This document shows positions 27,752 through 35,931 of a stretch of 45,701 nt of DNA, piece after piece. The notes under the pieces are model-generated. The model did no database searches. It saw only the letters and a list, made by a program, of their open reading frames with translations, and was not told the origin of the DNA. Numbering within the stretch: the stretch's first letter is position 1; the number at the start of each line of letters is the position of its first letter. Source of the stretch: Pelagibacteraceae bacterium AG-464-P07 (GTDB lineage: Bacteria > Pseudomonadota > Alphaproteobacteria > Pelagibacterales > Pelagibacteraceae); contig QCSA01000010.1 of assembly GCA_003211695.1 (NCBI GenBank), positions 1 to 45,701 of the forward strand. Reading direction: 5' to 3'. A program made the translations under genes and the position numbers.

Positions 27752-28733
27752 TTTTTATCATATTTGCTAAAGTACAAACAGCCACTCCAAATCTTAAAGA
27801 CCTATTCCATTTCAATATTTTTTCATAGTTTTCAAAAACCAAGAATGCTGGCGAGTTTTCTTTACCTTCCGGTACGGCTAAGTCAGGTATAACTAATGCA
27901 GCTTTAATTTTATCATTTATATGCTCGATATCAACTATACCTTTTTTTTTCCATGATTTAACAGTCAGATAATTTTTAATTTTTTTAGCTGATATATTAA
28001 TATATTTTTTGGATATTGGCTGGGTTAATTGAACTTTATAAAAACATGATGATTGATATTTCCAACCAATTTTGTTTAAGTAGTTTGCGGCAGATGCGAT
28101 TGCGTCATGAAGAGATTGTTTTAATTCTATTTTGTTATTTTTATCATAATCAATTGCATAATTTTCAATTGCTGACGGCATAAATTGAAAATTTCCAAAT
28201 GCCCCAGCCCATGAACCATATAAAGTATCTACATTAATCAATTCTTGATCTATTAGTTTCAGCAGTATTATTAGTTCTTTTGAAAAAAATTTACTTCTTC
28301 TCTTATCAAAACTAAGTGTTGCAAGAGATGAAATAATGTCCATTTTCCCAACATGATTACCAAAATTTGTCTCTATTCCCCACAAAGCTAATAGTAACTC
28401 TTTTTCAACGTTGAATTTTTTTTCAATTTCATCAAAAAGTTTTATATTTTTTATCAATAATTCTTTAGCTTTGAACATTCTAGAATTTGTTGCTCTTTTT
28501 TTTATGTAAGTTTTTGTATCCTCAAAAAATTCAGGTTGATGTCTGTCATATTTAATCACTTGTTCTAGATATTTAGCATTTTTTAAACTATTGTTAATTG
28601 TTTCTTCAGAAATTCCTTCTTGCTGAGCTTTGATTTTAAATTTATTTAGCCAGATATTAAAATCAACTTCTACGCTAGAATATGAAAATTGAGGATAGGT
28701 TAATAAAAAAATAAGTAATAATTTTTTAATCAT
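27741..28733 (-). CDS. mltB: lytic murein transglycosylase (MltB family)
   Basis: It cleaves peptidoglycan glycan strands in the periplasm with formation of 1,6-anhydro ends. It has 330 residues with a signal peptide (about 1-19). The catalytic Glu121 is in ALWGIETNFGNH, and later segments AFGNFQFMPSAIENYAID and FGVAVCTLANMI fit the family. No lipobox is seen, so it is probably soluble or weakly anchored. It overlaps the rlpA-like gene by 11 bp and rarD by 8 bp, implying coordinated production with the other wall enzymes. Confidence 0.93.
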   Translation of the reverse strand: MIKKLLLIFLLTYPQFSYSSVEVDFNIWLNKFKIKAQQEGISEETINNSLKNAKYLEQVIKYDRHQPEFFEDTKTYIKKRATNSRMFKAKELLIKNIKLFDEIEKKFNVEKELLLALWGIETNFGNHVGKMDIISSLATLSFDKRRSKFFSKELIILLKLIDQELINVDTLYGSWAGAFGNFQFMPSAIENYAIDYDKNNKIELKQSLHDAIASAANYLNKIGWKYQSSCFYKVQLTQPISKKYINISAKKIKNYLTVKSWKKKGIVDIEHINDKIKAALVIPDLAVPEGKENSPAFLVFENYEKILKWNRSLRFGVAVCTLANMIKNEI

Positions 28734-29616
28734 TATTTATATATTTGTTTTGATTTAAATCCTTTAAATAAATAATTACAGCAATCCAAATAAAAATAAA
28801 ACCAATTAACTTATGAACATTAAATATTTCATTAAAATAAAAAATACCAAGTAAAAATTGACCAGTTGGCGTAATAAAAAAAATCATTCCTGAGGTACCA
28901 AGGCCGGCAAGTTCAACCCCTCGTAGATATAAATATAGTGGTATTACTGTCATTGGGCCTGCTAAAAAAAGCCAAAACATAATATTTGGATTCGAAAGGG
29001 TAAAATCATTTAAACCTTTTTGTGATATAAAATAAAAAAGAATTAAGGCTATTGGTACAAAAAATATAGTTTCTATAAAAAGGCCAATATCAGTTTGAAC
29101 ATTAATTTTTTTTCTTAACAAGTTATAAGTACTCCAAGTAATAGCCACTGTAAGACCAGTCCAGGGAATAGATTTGAAACTAAATAAAAGATAAATTATT
29201 GAAATTAGAACTAAAAAAATAGAAATAATTCTCCTTTTATTTAATTTTTCTTTAAAAAAAATAAATCCAAATAAAACACTTAAAATAGGAAAAATATAAT
29301 ATCCAAAACTTGCATCAATCAATCTATTAGTAACTACTGCATAAATCCATGTAAACCAGTTAATAAAAATTAATAAGCCTGATATAAAAAGGATAAATAA
29401 TTTTTTTTTATTATTTAAAATTTCAAAAAAAAAAATCCACCTTGAACAAAAAATAATGGATAAAAGTAAAATAAAAGCTGTCCATATTGTTCTGTGAACG
29501 ACTAGTTCCACAGTACCGGCAAAAGACACATACTTAAAGTATAAAACACCAATGACGCCCCACCAAAAAGAACCTGCTGAACTAAATAAAATTCCACTTA
29601 ATAATTTTTTTTTCAT
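28726..29616 (-). CDS. rarD: RarD-type EamA transporter
   Basis: The product has 296 residues and about ten helices. SAGSFWWGVIGVLYFKYV near the N-terminus and GPMTVIPLYLYLRGVELAG late in the protein are RarD-specific features. The family is annotated as chloramphenicol-sensitive protein, but natural substrates are unknown. It is the first gene of the long minus-strand operon, and its upstream 170 bp, shared with the divergent ubiM-like gene, should hold the promoters of both. Confidence 0.9.
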   Translation of the reverse strand: MKKKLLSGILFSSAGSFWWGVIGVLYFKYVSFAGTVELVVHRTIWTAFILLLSIIFCSRWIFFFEILNNKKKLFILFISGLLIFINWFTWIYAVVTNRLIDASFGYYIFPILSVLFGFIFFKEKLNKRRIISIFLVLISIIYLLFSFKSIPWTGLTVAITWSTYNLLRKKINVQTDIGLFIETIFFVPIALILFYFISQKGLNDFTLSNPNIMFWLFLAGPMTVIPLYLYLRGVELAGLGTSGMIFFITPTGQFLLGIFYFNEIFNVHKLIGFIFIWIAVIIYLKDLNQNKYINND

Positions 29617-29786
29617 ATTTTTTGAAAAAGAATTTCAATTCTTTTCTTTGATTAAATGTCACAGTTTCTATATAAATGTTCATTTTTTATTTTCCTTATG
29701 CTATTTTTAATGATGTAGAATTACTATATTAAACAAGTACCATGTAATCGAGTAATAAGTTAATCTATGACATCAAAAAAAATAAA

Positions 29787-30953
29787 ATGATTTTTGATAT
29801 TGCTGTAATTGGTGCTGGGCCAGTTGGAATTGCTTTTGCTTGTGGATTTGCTAATACTAATTTGAAGGTTGTAATCGTTGAAAAGCAAACAAAAAAAATA
29901 ATTGAAAATCCAAAAATAGATGGTCTTGAAATAGCATTAACACACCATTCAGCAAATATATTAAAAGAATTAGATGTCTGGGATCATATTCCTGCTAAAT
30001 TAATATCTGTAATAAAAGAAGCAAGGGTTCTAAATGGTAGTTCTAAATATTTCTTAGATTTTAAACATCGGCAAATCCAAAAAGAATGTTTAGGTTATTT
30101 AATTCCAAATAATCTACTTAAAAAATATCTTTATAAAAGATTAAAAAAGCTCACAAATGTAACTTTGGTAAATGGAGTAAATTGCACATCAATAAATACT
30201 AATAATAAAGAATATTCTTCAATTCAATTATCTAACGAAAAAAAAATAAAAGCATCGTTGGTTGTTGCTTCTGATAGTCGCTTTTCAAAAGCACGCTCAA
30301 TGATGGGTATCTCAACATTTACTCATGATTTTGATAAAAATATGATCGTTTGTCGAATGGAACATGAGAAGCCTCATGATAATATTGCTTATGAATTTTT
30401 CCGCTACTCCCAAACACAAGCATCATTACCTTACATTAAAAAACAATCATCAATCGTGACAACTGTAACCAAAAACACATCTTCAACCTTAATGAAGATA
30501 AGTGATAAAAATTTTAATAAAGAAATGCAGAGCAATTTTAATAATTTTTTTGGTAAGATGAAGATTATAGGAAAACGTTATTCCTATCCCATGATTACTA
30601 CTTATTCAAAAAAATTTGTTGCCCAACGATTTGCCCTAATCGGCGATGCTGCCGTAGGAATGCATCCCGTGACAGCGCATGGATTTAATTTAGGTTTGCG
30701 AGGAATAGAAATTCTAACGAAAGAAATCAAATTTGCGATAAAAAGAAATGTTGATATTGGTTTACCTATAGTATTACGAAAATATCAGATCAGGTTACAT
30801 TGTATTGCTATACCATTATATTTAAGTACTAATGGCATAGTCAGTTTATATACAAACTCTACTGTGCCAGCAATGCTTACAAGACAATTTGTATTAAGAG
30901 CTGTCAACTTTATAAAACCGATCAAACAAACTTTTTTACAAGTATTGAGGTAA
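29787..30953 (+). CDS. ubiM: FAD-dependent ubiquinone-biosynthesis hydroxylase, UbiM-like
   Basis: The product has 388 residues and is a class A flavin monooxygenase of the UbiH/UbiF/UbiM group. The FAD motif GAGPVGIAFACG is at residues 9-20, DGLEIALTHHSANIL at about 48, and the second FAD motif FALIGDAAVGMHPVTAHGFN at about 285. The GDAAVGMHPVTAHG form and the IALTH segment point to UbiM, a hydroxylase some alphaproteobacteria use in place of UbiF/UbiH. Its exact regiospecificity cannot be read from sequence. It begins after a divergent promoter region. Confidence 0.75.
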   Translation: MIFDIAVIGAGPVGIAFACGFANTNLKVVIVEKQTKKIIENPKIDGLEIALTHHSANILKELDVWDHIPAKLISVIKEARVLNGSSKYFLDFKHRQIQKECLGYLIPNNLLKKYLYKRLKKLTNVTLVNGVNCTSINTNNKEYSSIQLSNEKKIKASLVVASDSRFSKARSMMGISTFTHDFDKNMIVCRMEHEKPHDNIAYEFFRYSQTQASLPYIKKQSSIVTTVTKNTSSTLMKISDKNFNKEMQSNFNNFFGKMKIIGKRYSYPMITTYSKKFVAQRFALIGDAAVGMHPVTAHGFNLGLRGIEILTKEIKFAIKRNVDIGLPIVLRKYQIRLHCIAIPLYLSTNGIVSLYTNSTVPAMLTRQFVLRAVNFIKPIKQTFLQVLR

Positions 30954-30968
30954 AAATAGAATCTTTCA

Positions 30969-32528
30969 ATGAATGAAAAAAGAAATCTAACAATAGAAGA
31001 AAATTTTGCTTCAGCGATTCAAAATCACAAAAAAAAAAATTTTAAAGTTGCAGAGAAACTTTATAATGAAATATTAAAAGAAAATCCTAATCATTTTCAA
31101 TCAATTTGTTTTTTAGGGACCTTATCGATACAGACTAAAAATTTTGAAAAAGCAAAACAATTTCTTTATAAAGCAATAGAAATCCAACCTAATAATGAAA
31201 ATGTACTTAATAATCTTGGAACAATATTTAAAGAATTAGGAGAATTGCAAAAAGCAATAAATTATTTTCAAAAAGCAATTGAAATACAGCCTGTTCATGT
31301 ACATGCACATAATAACCTTGGTATAGTACTTAGGGAACTAGGAGATTATAAAAAAGCAATTATTTGTTATAAAAAAGCCATCCAAATTAATCCTAATAAT
31401 GCAGCTGCACATAATAATCTCGGAAACATACTAAGTGATTCAGGAAAATCTGAAGAAGCAATAAGTTGCTTTCAAAAAGCATTGAAAATTAATCCCGATT
31501 CAATTGAAGTTCAAGCAAATATTTCAAGCATTTATATTAACCAATTAGATAATTTAGAAAAAGCAATCAGTGTAAGCTATAAAACTCAAGAAAGGATTCG
31601 TAAAGCATTCATATTTAGTAATCAGAGAATATCTTTATATCGCCTCAAGCATGATTTACAACAAGCCCAATATCTTAAATCGAAGAATTATAAAATAAAT
31701 GGAATTGATAGATTTCAAAAAATTGGTAATGAAATTTTAGGACGTAATGAAAATAAAGAAAATGACAATAATTTTAATCAAAAAATTTTATTGAATGATG
31801 ACGAAATTAATTCTTTTTTACCTTTTTATAAAGCAAACCATATCTATCAAATATCAAAAATTTCTGAAAATTGCATTAATCCCCTTAATAATTGGCATGA
31901 TATTGAAGAGGAATATTTTAATAGTTCTAAACAGATTATATATATTGACAATTTTTTATCAGATGAAGCTATTAAAGAACTTCGTGAATTTTGTTTAGTA
32001 TCCAAAATTTGGAATAGAGAATATAATAATAAATATCTTGGAGCGTTTTCAGAACAAGGTTTTATCAGTCCAATACATTTACAAATTGCCGTTGAACTAA
32101 AACAAAAATTGCCTAAATTGTTTGGTAAGCATAAACTAGGCAGGTTTTGGGCATTTAAATATGACTCAACTCTTGGCAAAGGAATTAATGTCCACGCTGA
32201 TTTTGCCTTACTTAATTTAAATTTTTGGATTACACCAGATGAATACAATAATAATAAAAATTCAGGAGGTTTAAAGGTCTATGACGTTCCTGCACCTCAA
32301 GATTGGACTTTTCATCAATATAACAAAAATGTTGACGAAATTTATAAATTTTTAAATGATAATAATGCAAACTGCAAAAATATACCTTACAAATTTAATA
32401 GGGCTGTTTTGTTTAATTCAGCCTATTTTCATGAAACTGATAAAATAAATTTCAAGGACGGATATGAATCACGCAGAATAAATATCACTTATCTCTTTGG
32501 AAATAGGTTAGTTAAGAAAATGAATTAG
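30969..32528 (+). CDS. TPR-repeat protein with C-terminal 2OG-Fe(II) oxygenase domain
   Basis: The product has 519 residues. Residues about 12-200 form five or so tetratricopeptide repeats (for example NNLGTIFKELGELQKAINYF). Residues about 310-515 form a 2-oxoglutarate/iron dioxygenase domain: His409-x-Asp411 in NVHADFA, distal His488 in YFHETD and an Arg near 500 for 2-oxoglutarate in SRRINITY. Such fusions hydroxylate protein or small-molecule targets held by the repeats; the target is unknown. It lies 15 bp after ubiM and converges with serA. Confidence 0.85.
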   Translation: MNEKRNLTIEENFASAIQNHKKKNFKVAEKLYNEILKENPNHFQSICFLGTLSIQTKNFEKAKQFLYKAIEIQPNNENVLNNLGTIFKELGELQKAINYFQKAIEIQPVHVHAHNNLGIVLRELGDYKKAIICYKKAIQINPNNAAAHNNLGNILSDSGKSEEAISCFQKALKINPDSIEVQANISSIYINQLDNLEKAISVSYKTQERIRKAFIFSNQRISLYRLKHDLQQAQYLKSKNYKINGIDRFQKIGNEILGRNENKENDNNFNQKILLNDDEINSFLPFYKANHIYQISKISENCINPLNNWHDIEEEYFNSSKQIIYIDNFLSDEAIKELREFCLVSKIWNREYNNKYLGAFSEQGFISPIHLQIAVELKQKLPKLFGKHKLGRFWAFKYDSTLGKGINVHADFALLNLNFWITPDEYNNNKNSGGLKVYDVPAPQDWTFHQYNKNVDEIYKFLNDNNANCKNIPYKFNRAVLFNSAYFHETDKINFKDGYESRRINITYLFGNRLVKKMN

Positions 32529-32585
32529 CTAATATTAATCTTGTCCCTATACTCTACCAATTGATACTTAACCTGTAAGAAAAAA

Positions 32586-33521
32586 TTATACTGTATTAAT
32601 TTTGACCCCTTTTAATAAAAAGTTACAAATCTGATTAGCTATCATTTCAGCAACAACAATTTGGGCTTCTGCAGTTGAGGCCGCTATATGGGGAGTTAAT
32701 ATTACCTTTGGATTTTTAAATAAGATATTTTCTTTGGCTGGTTCTTTTGAATAAACATCAAGCGCAGCTCCTGCAATCAGATTATTATTTAACGCGATAC
32801 TTAAATCATTTTCTTCAACTATATTTCCGCGTGCTGTATTAATTATAATAGCACTGGGTTTCATTTTTTTATAGTGTTCCTTATTTATTAGAGGTTTGCC
32901 ATCAGGGGTTGCTTTACAATGAAAGCTTATAATATCACTAGTTGCAATTAATTCATCAAAACTAACATTTTTAACATGTAGAAAATTTTTTTTTCTTGAT
33001 TCTAAAGATTTAGAATTAACCAAAATATTCATATCAAAACCTTTGACCAAATCACTTAGTCTAGCTCCTACATTTCCAAAACCAACTATACCAAGAGTTT
33101 TTTTTGAAAGTTCACTGCCTTTAATATTTTTTTTTTCCCATTTTCCTTTATGAGTAGTATCATTTGCATAAGGAATTTTTCTTAATACTGATATAATTAA
33201 AGCTAAAGCATGTTCTGCAGTGGCATTCGTATTTCCACCCGGTGTATTCATAACCAACTTATTGTTTTCTTTTGCTGTAGATACATCGATATTATCTACT
33301 CCAGCACCAGCTCTACCTATAACTTTTAATTTTTTACCAGCCAAAATAATATTCTTTGTTACTTTTGTAGCTGATCTAACAACCATACCTTCGTATTCAG
33401 GAATGATTTTAATAATTTCTTCTTCGGATAAACCTGTTTTTACATCAATTGAAATTTTTTGCTTCTCAAATATTTTTTGAGCAACATTGCTCATTGCGTC
33501 TAATATTATAACTTTAAACAT
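32586..33521 (-). CDS. serA: D-3-phosphoglycerate dehydrogenase, short form without regulatory domain
   Basis: It catalyses the first step of serine synthesis, oxidising 3-phosphoglycerate with NAD. It has 311 residues. GIVGFGNVGARL is the NAD fold and the catalytic Arg, Glu and His appear in NTARGNIVEE, the EP segment and LTPHIAAST. Most alphaproteobacterial SerA proteins run to about 525 residues with intervening and ACT domains. Here the frame stops right after the catalytic domain (LLKGVKINTV), and only 57 bp separates it from the convergent gene, so the C-terminal part is gone rather than frameshifted. It overlaps serC by 8 bp. Confidence 0.9.
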   Translation of the reverse strand: MFKVIILDAMSNVAQKIFEKQKISIDVKTGLSEEEIIKIIPEYEGMVVRSATKVTKNIILAGKKLKVIGRAGAGVDNIDVSTAKENNKLVMNTPGGNTNATAEHALALIISVLRKIPYANDTTHKGKWEKKNIKGSELSKKTLGIVGFGNVGARLSDLVKGFDMNILVNSKSLESRKKNFLHVKNVSFDELIATSDIISFHCKATPDGKPLINKEHYKKMKPSAIIINTARGNIVEENDLSIALNNNLIAGAALDVYSKEPAKENILFKNPKVILTPHIAASTAEAQIVVAEMIANQICNFLLKGVKINTV

Positions 33522-34674
33522 TATTCTTTACAGAATGATAAGCCCAATCGATCCATGGTAATAAAGCTTTCATATCATTATTTTGAACTGTTGCTCCACC
33601 CCATAATCTTAAACTAGGAGGTGCTTTAGGATAACCGTTAATGTCTTTGGCTATACCTTCTTTATCAAGTTTTGAAACTATTTTTTTTATTACATTTCTT
33701 TGTTCTTCTTCGTTAAATTTATTAAACCACTCATCTTTGATTACGAGTGTAATGCTAGTTGAAGATCTCGTGCTTTTATCTTCACACATAAACTTAATCC
33801 AATCACTACCATTAATCCAATTTTCAACAATTTTAAGATTTTTGTTTGAAATTTTTATTAACTCACCTGTTCCACCCACAGACTCTACCCAATTTAACGA
33901 ATCTATTAAATCTTCAACACAAATCATTGATGGTGTATTAATGGTAGAGCCCTCAAAAATACCTTTAATTAACTTTTTTTTATTTGCCAATCTGAATAAT
34001 TTAGGAATTGGCCATTTGGGAACATATGTTTCTAATCTTTTTATTGCACGAGGTGATAATGCTAACATTCCATGAGCAGCCTCCCCTCCTAAAACCTTTT
34101 GCCAAGACCAGGTGATTACATCAAGCTTGTTAAAGTCTATATCCATTGCAAAAATACCTGAGGTCGCATCACTAATTGTTAAACCTTCTCTATTATCTGG
34201 TATCCATTTTGCATCAGGAACTCGAACACCCGAAGTTGTACCGTTCCATGTAAAAATTACGTCGTTTTTAAAATTTATTTTATTTAAATCAGGAAGTTTA
34301 CCGTAATCAGCTTCATAACTATTTACATTTCCAATTTTTAATTGTTCCAATACATCAATTATCCAATCTTTTCCAAAATTTTCCCAGGCCAAAACATCAA
34401 CACCTTTACAACCCAAAAGAGACCACATAGCAGCTTCTAAAGCGCCAGTATTAGATCCAGCCATTATGGCTAAAGTATAAGAATCCGGTAATTTTAAAAC
34501 TTGTTTTGATTTAACAATCGCCTCATTAAGTTTATTTTTACATTCTTTTGATCTATGTGATCTACCAACTGGAGTATTTTTTAAAACATTAAGGTCCCAT
34601 CCTGGTCGTTTTGCACAAGGACCACTAGAAAAATTTGGATTTGATGGTTTGGTTAATGGCTTAACTAATATCAT
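33514..34674 (-). CDS. serC: phosphoserine aminotransferase
   Basis: It is a PLP enzyme converting 3-phosphohydroxypyruvate to O-phospho-L-serine. It has 386 residues, matching the alphaproteobacterial form of SerC. NFSSGPCAKRPGW opens the protein, SDATSGIFAMD precedes the PLP lysine in SWQKVLGGEAAHGML, and the C-terminus has KAPPSLRLWGGATV. It sits between serA (8-bp overlap) and the DUF1015 gene (2-bp gap). Its product is the substrate used by TrpB2-type enzymes, one of which is encoded two genes upstream. Confidence 0.95.
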   Translation of the reverse strand: MILVKPLTKPSNPNFSSGPCAKRPGWDLNVLKNTPVGRSHRSKECKNKLNEAIVKSKQVLKLPDSYTLAIMAGSNTGALEAAMWSLLGCKGVDVLAWENFGKDWIIDVLEQLKIGNVNSYEADYGKLPDLNKINFKNDVIFTWNGTTSGVRVPDAKWIPDNREGLTISDATSGIFAMDIDFNKLDVITWSWQKVLGGEAAHGMLALSPRAIKRLETYVPKWPIPKLFRLANKKKLIKGIFEGSTINTPSMICVEDLIDSLNWVESVGGTGELIKISNKNLKIVENWINGSDWIKFMCEDKSTRSSTSITLVIKDEWFNKFNEEEQRNVIKKIVSKLDKEGIAKDINGYPKAPPSLRLWGGATVQNNDMKALLPWIDWAYHSVKNNV

Positions 34675-34676
34675 AA

Positions 34677-35906
34677 TTATTCAAAATCGTATGCTACTAA
34701 ACCGTCTAAAGGTTTTGGATCAAACCATGTTGATTTTGGTGGCATAGTTAATTTTTTATCAGCAAAATTTATAACATCCTCAATTTGTGTTGCAAATAGA
34801 GAAAATCCTAGTCTAGCTTCACCTGAATCTACTATTTTTTCTATTGATTCTAATCCATGAAAACCTGCGAGAAAATCTATTCTCTTGTCATATCTTGGAT
34901 CTCCAATGCCCAAAATTGGTTCAAGTAAATAATAATGTAATAAATTTATATCTAAATTATTAATATGAAATAGATTTTCTTCAGGTTCTTTTTTTAATTT
35001 AATTGAATACCAATTTTCATCTAAATACATTCCAAATGATTTAGATTTATTTGGCTTATATGAAGAATTTTGTTTTTCTACAAAAAATTTTCTTTTAACC
35101 TGCTTGATAAAATCACTGACAGAATAACCATACAAATCTTTTATTAGTCGATTATAGTCAAGTATACGTGCTTGACTTTTTGGAAATACAGCTACCATAA
35201 AATAATTATAGGGTTCTCTTCCTGTGTGGTTTGGGTTTTGATGTTTTCTAATTTCAGACAGTTTTGACAAAGCCTCAATTCGATGATGACCATCTGCAAT
35301 GTAAATTCGATTTATTTTATTAAATATTTCAATTATTTTAAGAACAGTATTTTGTTCATTTATAATCCAAAGTTCATGTTGGCACCCATCTAATGCTGCA
35401 AAAGAATATTTAGGTTTTAAAGTAATTTGTTCCTCGATTAACTTAGTTAATTTAATGTCATCGGGATAAATTACATAAATAGGTCCTATTTGAGCATTTA
35501 AATTATGTATTTGGTCAAACCTTTTCTGAGATCTTTCAAAATAAATTTCTTCATGTCCACGAATATGTAAATTATCATAAGCAGACAATTTTGCTGCACC
35601 AACTATTCCTACTTGAACATGATTTTTGTTTGAAATTTTATAAATATAAAAAGATTTAACATTATCTTTCATTAAGATTGATTTTTTTTTCATCAATTCA
35701 AATTGTTTTTTTGATTTAGTAAATATTTCATTTTGAGAACTTGAATTTTTAGAATCTGGGTTAAAAATATTTAAATAACTCCATGGGTTTTTTTTTTTAT
35801 GATTTGTAATTATTTCTTTGGATAAATGATCGGTGCTCGGAATAGTTACAGATGAAACTTTTTCTTTGTTGGGCCTTAAACCCCTGAATGGATTTATAAA
35901 GTGCAT
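34677..35906 (-). CDS. DUF1015 family protein
   Basis: The product has 409 residues. The start MHFINPFRGLRP, the central YIADGHHRIEALSKL with the conserved ADGHHR, and the late YDFE tail are typical of DUF1015. The family has no settled function but often lies beside serA/serC, suggesting a role in serine or phosphoserine metabolism; the HHR motif resembles a ParB/Srx-like nucleotide-binding site. It lies between serC and trpB2, with gaps of 2 and 25 bp. Confidence 0.9.
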   Translation of the reverse strand: MHFINPFRGLRPNKEKVSSVTIPSTDHLSKEIITNHKKKNPWSYLNIFNPDSKNSSSQNEIFTKSKKQFELMKKKSILMKDNVKSFYIYKISNKNHVQVGIVGAAKLSAYDNLHIRGHEEIYFERSQKRFDQIHNLNAQIGPIYVIYPDDIKLTKLIEEQITLKPKYSFAALDGCQHELWIINEQNTVLKIIEIFNKINRIYIADGHHRIEALSKLSEIRKHQNPNHTGREPYNYFMVAVFPKSQARILDYNRLIKDLYGYSVSDFIKQVKRKFFVEKQNSSYKPNKSKSFGMYLDENWYSIKLKKEPEENLFHINNLDINLLHYYLLEPILGIGDPRYDKRIDFLAGFHGLESIEKIVDSGEARLGFSLFATQIEDVINFADKKLTMPPKSTWFDPKPLDGLVAYDFE

Positions 35907-35931
35907 AATAAACTATAAATAAAAAATTTTA

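Noticed and set aside
32545-32575. On the minus strand, AAGTATCAATTGGTAGAGTA after the serA stop resembles the D-arm of a tRNA
   Set aside because: Only the D-loop consensus matches. No anticodon arm, T-arm or acceptor partner follows, and the D-stem does not pair cleanly. It could be a tRNA trace at a deletion point of the serA tail, but chance is as likely.
33641-34075. 144-codon plus-strand frame inside serC
   Set aside because: It is an antisense shadow of conserved serC codons, with composition explained by the real gene.
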